Below, one piece after another: positions 48,701 to 58,100 of a stretch of DNA of 64,000 nucleotides; position 1 is the stretch's first letter; the number at the start of each line of letters is the position of its first letter. Source of the DNA: Sthenelais limicola. Lineage: Eukaryota > Annelida > Polychaeta > Phyllodocida > Sigalionidae. Made by a program: the position numbers and the translations under genes. The notes under the pieces were generated by a model. The model did not search any database and was not told the origin of the DNA. It was given only the letters and a program-made list of their open reading frames with translations. Where the stretch lies: assembly GCA_942159475.1 (NCBI GenBank), contig OW804096.1, positions 134,034,941 through 134,098,940 of the forward strand. The letters are read 5' to 3'.

Positions 48701-50697
48701 AGAAAAATGAGTCATAAGTTGCAAATTTGATATCTTTTTTATAAGTGTTTTATTCACCAGAACCCTTTGTTAGAATGTTTTCATTTGTATGGTGTTTGGC
48801 GCTGTTTGCTTTTACTGTCAAACTACATATTAGCCGTAATAAACATGTGGTCTGATGGACCCCTGCCTTATATTTCCATTGGGCCATGTCAAATTACATG
48901 GTCCTAGGTAAGACCATAAAGTGCCTTTGTGTCTCTTTTTCTCTGCCTGCTTCTTTATCTCTATTTCCTTGGTATGATCATAAACTGCCTCCCTCTCAGC
49001 TCTACCGCCCTTGATATTACCCTGATATAACCATATTAAATGTGTTGATAAGGGTGTAAAGCAAACAATCTCACTCACTCACTCTATACTTTTATTTTTG
49101 ACTTGCATTTAAAAGAACGTTAATTGTATGTGTGCAGGTTTTCACCAGAGAACAAGCCCAACATTAAACAGACCCACTGGATGCCCTTTGGTATAGGGCC
49201 CAGAAACTGTATTGGCATGAGACAGGCTCTGTTCGAGATTAAGGTGGCCGTGGTGGAGATCCTTAAAACACACCGGTTTGTCACCAATGCCAAGACTGAG
49301 GTAGGTGTCACTTTTCTTTTTAAGATTTTATTTCCACTGGGTACAACACCTCCAATGGTAGTAGGATGTTCTGGTGGAAACCAGCTTGTGGGAACAACTC
49401 AGGTCGAAGAAACAAATATAATAAAAAAAATAATAATAATAAAAAAAAAATAATGATAAAAGAAAAATGAAAAAAAAAGAATAATAATAAAAAAATGAAT
49501 AAAAAAAAATAAAATAAAAAAAATTAAAAAATTAAAAAATAAAATTATGTACAATAATGAATATTGAGGTTAGGTATAAGTTAGATTTAACTTTGATTTA
49601 GATTTTGATTTTGAGTTAGGTAGGATAACCACTTTTACTAGTATTACCTACCTTTCAATATGTACAGAGAATAATAATTGTATTTCACATATATTCACAA
49701 TATAATAAACAGATCATTTGTGGGTGTAGTAGAGAAGGAAGGGTTAACCTGCTACGGTTGTCAACATCCTCAAAGAAATCCGTGTAATGTTGACTTAAAT
49801 GTATCATTTTTACTTGTGTTGATGAAACGGTTAATGGGTCAGATTTTCAGAAAATGCACAATCTACAGTTCTAAACGTCTCTCAAATTCTGCTAAATTAG
49901 AGTGAAAATTGATAAATACTAGGTGTATCTGAGTGTATGCTGTATTGTATTCATTCAATAAATCTGTCTGGGTATGTTGAACTGTATTTTGAACCTGATT
50001 TTCGTCTTAAATTTGGGTTATCTGAGAGGATAGGTGAAGGCCAATTGTACATTTTCTAAAGATTTGACCCTAATGTAGACTTTAAAGATATAGGGAAAAG
50101 CTTACTGGAACAGAATATCCTGTATAAGTAAATTCTCCCTATCCTTGATAGCGCAAAAATAATCTGACCATCACGCCACCTAGGTTTTCTTTTAGCGGAG
50201 ATAAAGCTAAGGCGGGGGCTTCCGGTTATGGCGCCCCAACTAATGAAACAGTAGGCCTAAACATGATTTATTTTTGTCAGGCAGCTGAGAGTTGATTGTA
50301 CTTACAAAAGAAGTAAATATCCTTTCATGGCAAATTTAATATGGGTTAAATTACCCAAATATGAAACGTCTAAGAACCGAAAATGAACCATAAAGTTTGC
50401 CATGTTTTGCATAACAGAGTGGCGGCGGAAGCTTCCGTCTCAGCCTACTGGGAGATATAGCAGCCTACAGCGCCGCTGGTGTTAAATTCACATGTTATCT
50501 GGCTATCTGGGTTCAGCAGAATTAAAGCCTGTTTTAAACCTGTCTGATGAAATTTGAGTTTATTAGCGAATTCCGTCTTTCTTCACAAGTAAAGTTTACA
50601 ATGTTTCTCTTTCACACAGATCCCTCTAACAATGAGCGATGAGAAGATAATGAAAGCAAAGAATGGCGTTTGGTTGAGCCTCGAACCACATTCCTAG
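36731..50697 (+). CDS. Cytochrome P450, CYP3 clan, 14 exons, complete
   Basis: Exons: 36731-36804, 40008-40104, 40628-40680, 41499-41595, 41843-41959, 43072-43151, 43534-43682, 45097-45230, 45893-45986, 46212-46375, 47894-47982, 48499-48636, 49138-49300, 50620-50697. All introns are GT...AG with phases 2,0,2,0,0,2,1,0,1,0,2,2,0. The sum is 1527 nt, 508 residues plus TAG, the usual length. Exon 1 encodes an N-terminal membrane anchor ([20 protein letters not shown]). Then come the proline hinge [12 protein letters not shown], helix-C WKSTR with [10 protein letters not shown], helix-I AGFDT (oxygen activation), ESLR (ExxR), DPERF, and the heme loop [10 protein letters not shown] with its cysteine ligand. 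These fit an ER-bound monooxygenase of the CYP3 clan. Its substrate cannot be told from sequence. All key residues are intact despite introns loaded with MITEs, LINE fragments and SINEs. A CYP5-type member is an alternative. Confidence 0.93.
37213..37447 (-). mobile_element. MITE family A, copy A23
   Basis: Minus orientation, complete, ATAT on both sides, in P450 intron 1. Confidence 0.9.
37469..37703 (-). mobile_element. MITE family A, copy A24
   Basis: Minus orientation, 21 bp from A23 in the same orientation, ATAT on both sides. The interior is much more diverged than A23, so the two arrived at different times. Confidence 0.9.
37784..37930 (-). mobile_element. MITE family B fragment
   Basis: The right half only: TTTACCATCATTGGAATCAT, TCAAATATGACATCACAAAA, then a worn terminal repeat. 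Confidence 0.65.
37935..38830. other. P450 intron 1 interior, nothing recognised
   Basis: Includes a locally GC-richer stretch (38390-38520) with CG dinucleotides, but no exon or repeat I can name. Confidence 0.4.
38836..39238. mobile_element. Inverted-repeat element of about 400 bp
   Basis: GGGGCTAATAGTGCACTGTT and AATCCCGAGGCAAAGC on the left are mirrored by GCTTTGCCTCAGGATTATAC and CCACCAGCCCCTC on the right, with an extra internal TGGTGCACTGTTTGTGCA. It interrupts a copy of the 140-bp repeat seen at 12.1-13.3 kb. Confidence 0.55.
39270..39509 (-). mobile_element. MITE family A, copy A25
   Basis: Minus orientation. Flanks AGCT and ACCA do not match. It lies right beside the 140-bp-repeat fragment (TTAATCCTATAATACC). 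Confidence 0.85.
39612..39846 (-). mobile_element. MITE family A, copy A26
   Basis: Minus orientation, complete, exact ACAT duplication. 161 bp before P450 exon 2. Confidence 0.9.
40815..40873 (+). mobile_element. MITE family A fragment (right end)
   Basis: GGATTATTTGAGAGGATTGG and TCTGAAAATCTGACCCC only. In P450 intron 3. Confidence 0.75.
41044..41088 (-). mobile_element. MITE family B fragment (right terminal repeat)
   Basis: TATTTATGACTCATTTTCCT followed by CAAACGGATCATATTT is the end of a B copy. The rest is missing. Confidence 0.6.
41095..41470 (+). mobile_element. MITE family A fragment split by A29
   Basis: The right part of an A copy (TATATCTGATTATTGCGTTG, GAGAGGATTGGTGAAGGTTA, ATTGTAC) is cut inside its terminal repeat by A29. 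A worn continuation (ACAAATTATTCTGATGCAC) lies on the far side. Confidence 0.65.
41218..41452 (-). mobile_element. MITE family A, copy A29
   Basis: Minus orientation. Flanks ACAT and ACAA. Inserted in the right terminal repeat of an older A copy, 47 bp before P450 exon 4. Confidence 0.85.
41975..42430 (+). repeat. Dispersed repeat K, copy 1
   Basis: AATAGGGGATTTGTATAGCC, GAATTATGGGACTAATGGTA and ATTTTCGATAAAGATTTTG align with 59811-60075, with indels between blocks. No termini defined. Confidence 0.6.
42479..42665 (+). repeat. tRNA-related SINE
   Basis: GTGGCCGAGTGATTGTGGG and the B-box-like GGGTTCAAACCC lie at the 5' end. A body with CTCCTCCCCGGCAGTAAGGG follows. It looks like a pol III SINE head, in P450 intron 5. 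Confidence 0.5.
42666..42697. repeat. Perfect 14-bp hairpin
   Basis: AAGAGCGTAAATAT, loop CTTT, then the exact inverted arm. A symmetrical stem directly after the SINE-like repeat. Confidence 0.7.
43500..43522. repeat. Poly-T tract before P450 exon 7
   Basis: 23 T residues just upstream of the TTCTTCAG acceptor of exon 7. It may act as, or extend, the polypyrimidine tract. The 12-bp phrase TAACTTCTTCAG follows it, and a similar one precedes it. Confidence 0.8.
44297..44462 (+). repeat. tRNA-related SINE with A tail
   Basis: GTGAGCGAGTGGTCTAAAGC carries an A-box-like TGGTCTAAAGCG, and GTGGGTTCAAACCTGC is B-box-like. The copy ends in AAAAAAAAAT. In P450 intron 7, minor similarity to the copy at 42479. 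Confidence 0.65.
44521..44745 (-). mobile_element. MITE family A, copy A30
   Basis: Minus orientation, small internal deletion. Flanks AGAG and AGAA. Confidence 0.85.
44756..44935 (+). mobile_element. MITE family A fragment
   Basis: GGTTCAGATCGTCTGGAAAA and AATTTGGGTTATTTGG mark a diverged plus-orientation copy, missing its right end, 10 bp from A30. Confidence 0.65.
45300..45495 (+). repeat. SINE-like repeat with CTCA tail, copy 2
   Basis: Same order of phrases as the copy at 28553, with GTGTTGATAAGGGCACAAAG and a short CTCACTCACTCTCAC tail. P450 intron 8. Confidence 0.7.
46383..46500 (-). mobile_element. LINE 3' tail fragment beside a splice donor
   Basis: TCAATTCAATTCAATTCAAT followed by TTTTTTATTTGCATC reads on the minus strand as the AAAATGTTTTGAATTGAA-type 3' end of a CR1/L2-like LINE with its microsatellite tail. 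It begins 7 bp after the donor of P450 exon 10. Confidence 0.5.
46569..46803 (+). mobile_element. MITE family A, copy A32
   Basis: Plus orientation. Flanks AAAT and ATAT. 8 bp from B11. Confidence 0.88.
46812..47264 (-). mobile_element. MITE family B, copy B11
   Basis: Minus orientation, ATAT on both sides, lengthened to 453 bp by a GT repeat and poly-G runs at 46928-46967. Confidence 0.85.
47270..47640 (-). mobile_element. LINE reverse-transcriptase C-terminal remnant
   Basis: The minus strand encodes [20 protein letters not shown], then [17 protein letters not shown] and a degraded FWKLKK. The H-x-L-N-F-x-Y, R-T-x-x-H-D-A-x-V, W-x-L order is the C-terminal signature of CR1/L2-group LINE polymerases. 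The copy is broken upstream by stops. In P450 intron 10. Confidence 0.6.
48110..48490 (-). mobile_element. LINE reverse-transcriptase core remnant
   Basis: The minus strand reads [20 protein letters not shown], then QFGFP, then [20 protein letters not shown], the conserved A-domain of a LINE reverse transcriptase with its first catalytic Asp. The YxDD part is missing and the frame is broken. In P450 intron 11. Confidence 0.75.
48689..48833 (-). mobile_element. MITE family B fragment
   Basis: The left terminal repeat GTGATGTGCTAGAGAAAAAT is present with about 100 bp of interior. The rest is lost before the SINE-like copy at 48897. Confidence 0.7.
48897..49086 (+). repeat. SINE-like repeat with CTCA tail, copy 3
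   Basis: GGTAAGACCATAAAGTGCCT, GGTATGATCATAAACTGCCT, TTGATAAGGGTGTAAAGCAA, then CTCACTCACTC. P450 intron 12, 52 bp before exon 13. Confidence 0.7.
49420..49545 (+). repeat. A-rich simple repeat
   Basis: AATAATAATAAAAAAAAAT-type sequence in P450 intron 13. Confidence 0.9.
49836..50070 (+). mobile_element. MITE family A, copy A33
   Basis: Plus orientation, exact TAAT duplication. It belongs to the CAATCTACAGTTCTA-type subfamily, together with A3 and A8. Confidence 0.9.
50180..50510. mobile_element. Relative of the 60.6-kb inserted element
   Basis: GCCGCTGGTGTTAAATTCAC and TGTTATCTGGCTATCTGG match the right end of the element at 60573-60977, and a GGAAGCTTCCG-type centre is shared loosely. 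Left border not defined. Confidence 0.4.
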
Positions 50698-50720
50698 TCA
50701 TTGCTCCTTCATAGATGCAA

Positions 50721-50905
50721 GGGCCAGGTTGCCTAGAAGTGTACAATCGGCAGCTCTACACATATTGGAAATCCTGCTAACTTAGACTGAACAATGATAA
50801 ATTTATACGTGGTACATATATATATGAGTATATTTGGTATGATTCAATAAATCTGTTTGGTTATGTTGAACTGTCTTAAATGTATACGCGTTAATTGAAA
50901 AGACT
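50721..50905 (+). mobile_element. MITE family A fragment in the P450 3' flank
   Basis: GGCAGCTCTACACAT, TATATTTGGTATGATTC and TGTTTGGTTATGTTGAACTG are family A phrases. The right end is missing. It holds an AATAAA at 50844-50849, 147 bp past the P450 stop, which could serve as poly(A) signal. Other candidates lie at 51357 and 51775. Confidence 0.65.
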
Positions 50906-51104
50906 GGATAATATGAAAGTATTTGGAATGATCAGGAGAGCCTCCAGTTTTAGTCAAGATGCAGCTACACACTATGTGAAGTATACTGTATGTTTTTGGT
51001 TGAGGCGAAGTCAATTCTCATGCGGTTTAGTGGACTAGGGCCTTAAGGGTTAAATTTTAATGGTGTATTAATCCTCGGTTGGGTTTTGCCCTACATGTGT
51101 TCTG

Positions 51105-51175
51105 TCCAGGGGCTTTTGTCCAGCAGGCTATTGTCCAGCGGGCTTTTGCCCAGTAGGGTTCTGCCCTAGAACCGT
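51105..51175 (+). repeat. Short tandem repeat, about 18-bp unit
   Basis: GGGCTTTTGTCCAGCAGGCT then ATTGTCCAGCGGGCTTTTGC and CCAGTAGGGTTCTGCCC: about four diverged units. Confidence 0.7.
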
Positions 51176-51591
51176 CTATAAATTCTGTATACTTATATCT
51201 CATAGTATACATATCTCCGGCTAAACTAGTCCTTTAAAATGTGGCTTAGATTCCAAATATTTGTTAGAATTACATTTCTATATTTACATGTGGAATGACC
51301 AAAGATGTGTCCTATTTTCATCAAACAGCACCTTTTACGTCCAGCAGATTCTACTGAATAAAATGTTGACTAAATTTATATGTTTGTTAATTCCTCTTAA
51401 ATCTTTGAGAAAGTTCTTCTGTTTTGTAAACGTTTTTTTGTGTTTGTTATTGATTATGTGATGGTTCAGAATACTCTATAGCTATGGCGTGCTATTATAC
51501 ATGCGTTCACTATGGAGGCACCGACGGCCGTTTTTTAGTTATGAAGCGGTAAAGAACTATTACTTTACCAATGGAACTATTTCTTTGTCAT

Positions 51592-51652
51592 GCCAACGCA
51601 AGTTTGCTCATCTAAGTTTGCTCCTGCAAGTTTGCCGACGCAAGCTTGCTGG
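51592..51652 (+). repeat. Short tandem repeat, about 16-bp unit
   Basis: CAACGCAAGTTTGCTC, ATCTAAGTTTGCTC, CTGCAAGTTTGCC and GACGCAAGCTTGCT: four diverged units. Wider 51180-51990 has no gene I can support. Confidence 0.7.
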
Positions 51653-51998
51653 ATCCTTCAACTATGTCTAGCCATTTGTCTTGTAAGGAAGCCAGATATA
51701 GAAACTTCTATTTTTTTTTAAGTTTTGATGTATTATAATCAAATTATAGTACTCGTTCTTTGTGTGGACAAGAAAATAAAGAACTTGATATACAGTGTAG
51801 AATATACACTGTAAATCTCAGAATATGGGTGTCGGTTGGGAGACCTACATATATCCCCAACATCCATGTATGGACATCAATAACAGGCGTGAAATATTGA
51901 CGGCTATCCACCGATGCAGCTATTACGTAACAGGTCTACTAATACAGGTATACTATGAGGTGAAGTCCAGGTATGCCCATTGTTTATTTACATCATCT

Positions 51999-52200
51999 CT
52001 ACCATCCTCTATAGTCAAGTGGTTAGCACCTAAGACTCTCAATCTGAACATTGTGGGGTTGAATCCCAGACCAAGCTGCTTTTTCCCATTTGGCCCAACA
52101 TCACGTTGCACAGCAGGCTGCCAATGGCGGGGCGATCAGGCATGATGGGAGGGCACGCCAATGACGTGCTGGTATTGAGCATCCCTTAGACGTATACTTG
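51999..52200 (+). repeat. tRNA-related SINE
   Basis: TCAAGTGGTTAGCACCTAAG (A-box-like) and GGGGTTGAATCCCAGACC (B-box-like) are spaced as in a tRNA. A body with CATTTGGCCCAACATCACG follows. No clear tail. Confidence 0.6.
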
Positions 52201-52504
52201 GGAGGACGTAAATTCAGCCTGACGCCGAGGGGCAGACATCCACTAACTTCTAACCAATGTCATAGCAGTGTAGTACTCACCCTACGGGTTTCATATGCCT
52301 TTGATCCCATTCTATATTTTCTTGTCACTCTCTGCCTCATACTATAAGTGCTATACATGTATAATCATACTAGTTATTATATGCACATTCCATGTGAGAG
52401 GTGCTATAAGTGGGGTGCTATAAAAATATTCATATAGTACGCATACTATATGAAGTCAGCTACTTTTTTCAGATTTTACACATCAAGTTTTATGCCCATA
52501 TAAT

Positions 52505-52661
52505 AAATATAGAATGGAACTCGCCTGCAATAATAAAAAATTAATTGGACTTTATTCGTCTACATAAGCACTCTGCCTACGGCATCAGGCTTATGCAGAT
52601 GAATCTCGTCCAATAAATGTTTGATTATTTCCATTCTCTGTATACATGGTATCGCTATATA
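52505..52661. repeat. Imperfect foldback sequence
   Basis: AATTGGACTTTATTCGTCTA and CATAAGC are mirrored by GCTTATGCAGATGAATCTCG and TCCAATAAAT, with outer arms ATAGAATGGAA/TTCCATTCT. A foldback element of about 150 bp. 52665-53345 shows nothing else. Confidence 0.55.
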
Positions 52662-53349
52662 AAGGACGATAAATAAAATGGATGTAAGATTATTTGTTGT
52701 CATTTCCAATCAATATTCTAAACTATTCTAAATTCTTGACTTAAATTATATACCAGGTTCACTACATAATATATGGTTTGTATGGTGTGTATGATTTACT
52801 TGTCTTTATTTGCCTTTTATACCTGTAAATCTTCTATCTGTGACGTCATACCTCCATACCTACGAGTCCTGCCAGTCAAGCTTTAGACTTTGACCAATAA
52901 ACGTCATGCTCAGAGTTGGCCTGGCTTCCTCTTAAGTTATACTGATAGTGTCTGAGCATAAACCACACCAACGATGTTAATTATGGCTACTTTAGTATTT
53001 AAGATATTTTTATTAACTGTGCTTTCTCTGATCGATCTACACAGCCACCAAAAGTGAACATCTTGGAAATACCAACAGCAACAATATATATTATATATTG
53101 CTAGTGTTTACATTTGTATCAACATTATTATAAGAATAGTTCAGCACAACACCAGGTATATTTCAAAAATTGTTATCTTTATTTGTTTATTCACGGGTTG
53201 TGTGGAATGCCCTGGTCGGCCTATATTCTAAGCGTCATCATCAAAACATTCAGATACCAGGCAACAGGTGTAGAAATAAATTATTCAAAGTCTAACAAAA
53301 ATGTGAACTACTTTGACAATACTATATACTCGATTATGTTCTCATAATG

Positions 53350-53676
53350 TCTCTCTTAATGTTTTCATCTTTAGGGTATGTTCCGTTTAAGGTCGAATGA
53401 ATGCATTTACCAAATTTCAAGTATTAAATATTTCCTTGCATTTCTAAGATCATCCTGTAGAGTATATTTAGCTACTTTACTAGTAATGGTCCACCAAGAA
53501 ATATCAGAAACTTTTTTTTTCAAAGTAAAAATATCGAATTTAAAATATAGAAATAGTTATCAAATCTAATGTTCACCATCATTGGAATCAGCTTGATCTC
53601 ATCTTTTCAAATAATATGATGGTATCTCAAAATCCGATTCTTGCGACTTGTGACTCGTTTTCTTAAAACCCATCAC
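53350..53676 (-). mobile_element. MITE family B, copy B13, left end lost
   Basis: Minus orientation. The interior and right terminal repeat (TTGCGACTTGTGACTCGTTT) are present, the left repeat is not. Confidence 0.8.
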
Positions 53677-53841
53677 ATTTATGAACATGTTTTTTGTAGG
53701 AAGTAAAGAAGCCTTAAACCTCCATGGAATAATAACAACAAGTAAACAATTTGTCATGGACATAGTGGCAGTCATTCTACGAAATGTATTTCATACCAAT
53801 TCTATTTCCAATCATTCAATAGTGTGGCTCCTATATTATTT

Positions 53842-54076
53842 GGGTCAGATTTTCAGAAAATGTACAATTGGCAGCTCTACACATTTAGTAAATCCCGCTA
53901 AATCAGGCTGCAATTTGGTCAATATTAGGTCAAATTGAGTATATCCAGCATTGCATTGATTCTAGCAATCGGTTTGGTTTGGTTGAACAGTGCTTTGAAC
54001 TTTATTTTCGTCTGAAATTTGGGTTATTTGAGAAGATTGGCGAAGTTGTATTGTACATTTTCTGAAAATCTGGCCC
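53842..54076 (+). mobile_element. MITE family A, copy A35
   Basis: Plus orientation, complete, exact ATTT duplication. Confidence 0.92.
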
Positions 54077-54190
54077 ATTTATATCTGCTCTTAAGAAGAC
54101 AAAAGAAACTTATTCTTTGCGACATAGGATATGAAAATGTTAACACTGAACTACTTTTGGTTAACTTTCGTCTAGCGATCATGACTAATT

Positions 54191-54583
54191 GTCATGTGTT
54201 ATGGAGAAATGAGTCACAAGTCGCAGAAAATGTTTTTTTAAACTATCATTATATTTGAAAAGATGAGATCAAGCCGATTCCAATGGTGGTAAACATTAAG
54301 GACATCGAAGAAGTGTTTCTATATTTTATGTTTGATACATTTACGTTTAAAAAAGATGTTTGCAATATTTCTAAGTAGCTATAAATATACTCCATAGGAT
54401 GATCTTAGAAACCCAATGATATATTCAATCCACAGTGTTGAAATTTGGGACATGTATACATGATATTAACATCACTGAACCCACCAATAATCAGAGTCTT
54501 CCAACATAGAGAACTTTTGAGTAAATCACTTTGACTAGTATAATTTTTTGCGACTTGTGACTCATTTTCCGGAAACTTATCAC
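54191..54583 (+). mobile_element. MITE family B, copy B14
   Basis: Plus orientation, exact AATT duplication. It lies 20 bp beyond the stop codon of the receptor gene, so it is in that gene's 3' UTR or flank. Confidence 0.9.
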
Positions 54584-55103
54584 AATTTGGGATTTGCATT
54601 TTCTAACCCTCTGCATTATTCTCTTTCCTTGTACACACTGCACAGAAAGTGTCCTTCACTGCTTTCTGGTATGTAGGCATAAGTGCTGCATATACAAAAG
54701 GATTAGCACAGGAATTAAACACAGAGAACCAAACTCCAATCTTCTGGACAGGTGAATTCATAACATAAGCCACAAAGCCCAGATAACCAAACAGATAGTA
54801 CCAAAGATCATAGCCAAAGGAGATTACAAAGATGATAGTGACAACTATTGCTGTTTTGGTGAGCTCAGAGGTTGCTTTATCTATCACTCGAGAAGCTCCT
54901 GACGCGCCGAGGTTCTGCGTCTTCTGCCGCTGTCTGAAACTCCAGATGACCTTACCGTAGAAGCCGATAAAGAAGCCACAAGGAATTGAATAAAAAGTGA
55001 AAAAAGTGCTTATCGCGAAGAAAGAGAAGAACAATTTAGCTGACTCTCCATCCCAGAAATACTCGCTGTAGCAACCATCCTCTCTCAACTGGCTACACTC
55101 AAA

Positions 55104-58100
55104 TATCAATGATAGTGAACTAGCCATCCCTGGCTACACACTATGTCGCTTAGACAGATCCTGGAATGTCCCTGATAACCCATCACCTAAGAAAGGTGGT
55201 GGGGTAGCCTTCTATATTAACTCTAAAATCGATTTCTCCTCCCTCGATGACATGAACATTAGCTCCTCTGACATAGAATGTGCCTGGATAAGGCTAAACA
55301 TAGAGAATACAAAACCCATCTATGTCGGTTCCCTATATAAACCCCCCACTGGAAATACCACTAACCTTACCACTTACCTAACCGACTGCCTGAACCGCAT
55401 TACCACTAACAAAAAAGCTGAAATTTTCCTACTAGGTGATTTTAATATTAATTATACTGACAAATCCTCTAATGAGAAAAAACTCCTTAAATCTCTGCAA
55501 ACTGACTTCAATCTCAAACAGCTTATAACAAGCCCTACTAGGTATCACTTAAATAAGGACAATGTACTACTGGGATCCACCATTGATCATATTTACACCA
55601 ACTCTGAAATTATCCTTGACTCAGGTGTAATACACCTTAACTTCAGCGATCATGAACTAATCTTCACGACTAGAAAAAAATCAAAAATTAAAATTGAAAG
55701 AGTGCTGAAATGGACTAGGTCCATAAGAAACTTAAACATAAATGAGTTCATTCACAAGCTTAGAAATGAATATCCTTGGGAAACCTTTCTCAATATCCAG
55801 TGCCCAAATGAAGCTTGGGAATTAATAATCAACAGAATAACCTCACTTCTCAATAAAATGGCCCCACTAAAAAGAAGTCAAACTAGAATCAATAATGACC
55901 CATGGATAACACCTGAAATCATAGATAAATTAAAGGATAAAAACAGAGCTAGAAAAAAAGCAATTAAATCAAAAAGTCCTATAGACTGGGAAATTTCGAA
56001 ATCTCTGAACAAGCAAGCCAAAAAGTCATTGTTTAACGCAAAGAAAAGCTTCATCTCAAACGAACTGAATCACAACAGAAGAGATCCCAAAAAATTCTGG
56101 GAATTAATTAACTCCATATCTCACACTAACAATAGAGCATCATCGATTAACCTCACTGACACGTCAAATGAGCCTATTGAACATAAGAAACTACCAAACT
56201 ATATAAACAATTACTTTGCGACCATTGCCTCAAACCTCACGGAAGGAGTCCTCCCCAATTGGTCCCCACAGACCCAACCTGCCCAGACCTCCTTACATGA
56301 AATCTCTACCACGGAACTGGAAGTAAGATCCCTTCTCAAAAAAATAGAGTCAAGCAAATCCTCATCAATTGAACACCTCCCAAACACTATCCTAAAACCA
56401 GCACTGCTTATATTATGCAAAGAATTTACACACTGTATTAATCTATCTTTTAGAACAGCTATTTTCCCTGAAAAATGGAAACTTGCCAAACTGATCCCAC
56501 TATTCAAAAACGGAAACCCAAACAAAATAAATAATTATCGCCCTATTGCACTCCTACCTACACCCAGCAAAATTATTGAAAGGATCGTCCATGAAAGAAT
56601 CTACAATTATTTAGAGATGTACAATATCCTAGATACCCATCAATATGGTTTCAGACCCGGTCACTCGACTGTAGATGCCATAAGCAAATTTACAGATGAA
56701 GTATCATGGAGCCTTGATTCAAATATAGACACACTCATCTCATTCATTGACTTTCGCAAAGCGTTTGATTTAGTAAATCACACAATCCTAACCTCAAAAC
56801 TGAATCATGCAGGAATCAAAGGCCCACTCCTGTGTTGGTGTAAATCTTACCTCCAAGACAGGAATCAAATTACAATAGTCAACAATACACTTTCTGATAA
56901 AGCACCCACGACAACTGGAGTACCCCAAGGATCTATTATTGGTCCCTTAATGTTCATCCTATTCATAAATGACATCACACACAACATCACAAATACTAGA
57001 ATATCCCTATATGCAGATGACACACTACTCTACACCCATGGTAAAATACTAGACAACCTATACGCCAATATGCAGAAATCAATTGACTCCCTCCATGCCT
57101 GGTGCAAAAATAACCTTTTTCTTGTTAATACAGCCAAATCAAATATCATGTATATCTCGAGATCCAAACAAAACAGGAAATTATGCAAAGAAAAGAAAAT
57201 TTTATACCAAGATAGACAACTAAAATTAGTCCCCACTTATAAATACCTGGGATTCCTGATTGATGACAAGATGAGTTTCAAACCTCACACAAACCAATCA
57301 ATAAAAACCATAGCTTACAAGACACACCAGTTTCACAAAATAAGGAAATACATAGACCCCCAGACAGCATTAACAATCTACAAAATGAAGATCCTACCAT
57401 ACTTTGACTACTGCGATATCATCCTCCACGACTCAAATACTCAACTAATGCAAAAGCTCCAGAGACTCCAAAACAAATCACTAAAAATTGCCCTTGATCT
57501 ACCATTAGACACCCCCACAAACCTACTACATGAGCAAACCAAAATCCCCCTCCTCGAAAACAGAAGGAAAACCCACCTAAGAGCCCTAGCCTTTAAAAGA
57601 TCGAAAGACCCTAATTTAAGAAACAACCCAACTAGACCCACCAGAGGAAACGAAGGTATTACCCTAAAGACCCCAAGATTTCATACTAAACATGGCCAGA
57701 ACACAATCCACATCAAATGTGCACGTTCTTGGAATGAACTATCGGCTAGGCAGAGATCAATAGGCACCATTGAAGCATTTAAACCGAACCAAAAAATCTG
57801 GCTCAAAACTCTTTTCTAAAATAATAAACCCAACCTCTCTAATCTTGGCTCTAACTAATCAAAGTCTGTCTCCTTTATTTAATAAATGCGACATCAACAC
57901 TCAGAGTTAGTGGCACGATGTCCTGTATATTCTATATACAATATATCATGTACTACGCACAGAAGATACATCACTAATCCAGTACCAAGTCTCAAATATC
58001 AAATATTATAGCTCTATCTCTCTCCTGAACTAACCACTGTACACTCCTTTCACAATAACTAGGCCTTCTTTACTATGTTTCACACTCATCCCGCACCGCC

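Noticed and set aside
42479..52200. tRNA genes at the A-box/B-box-like sites
   Set aside because: No complete cloverleaf or anticodon arm could be drawn at 42479, 44297 or 51999, so they are better read as SINE heads.
56211..57641. Minus-strand frames of 66-104 codons inside the LINE
   Set aside because: Shadows of the reverse-transcriptase frame on the opposite strand.
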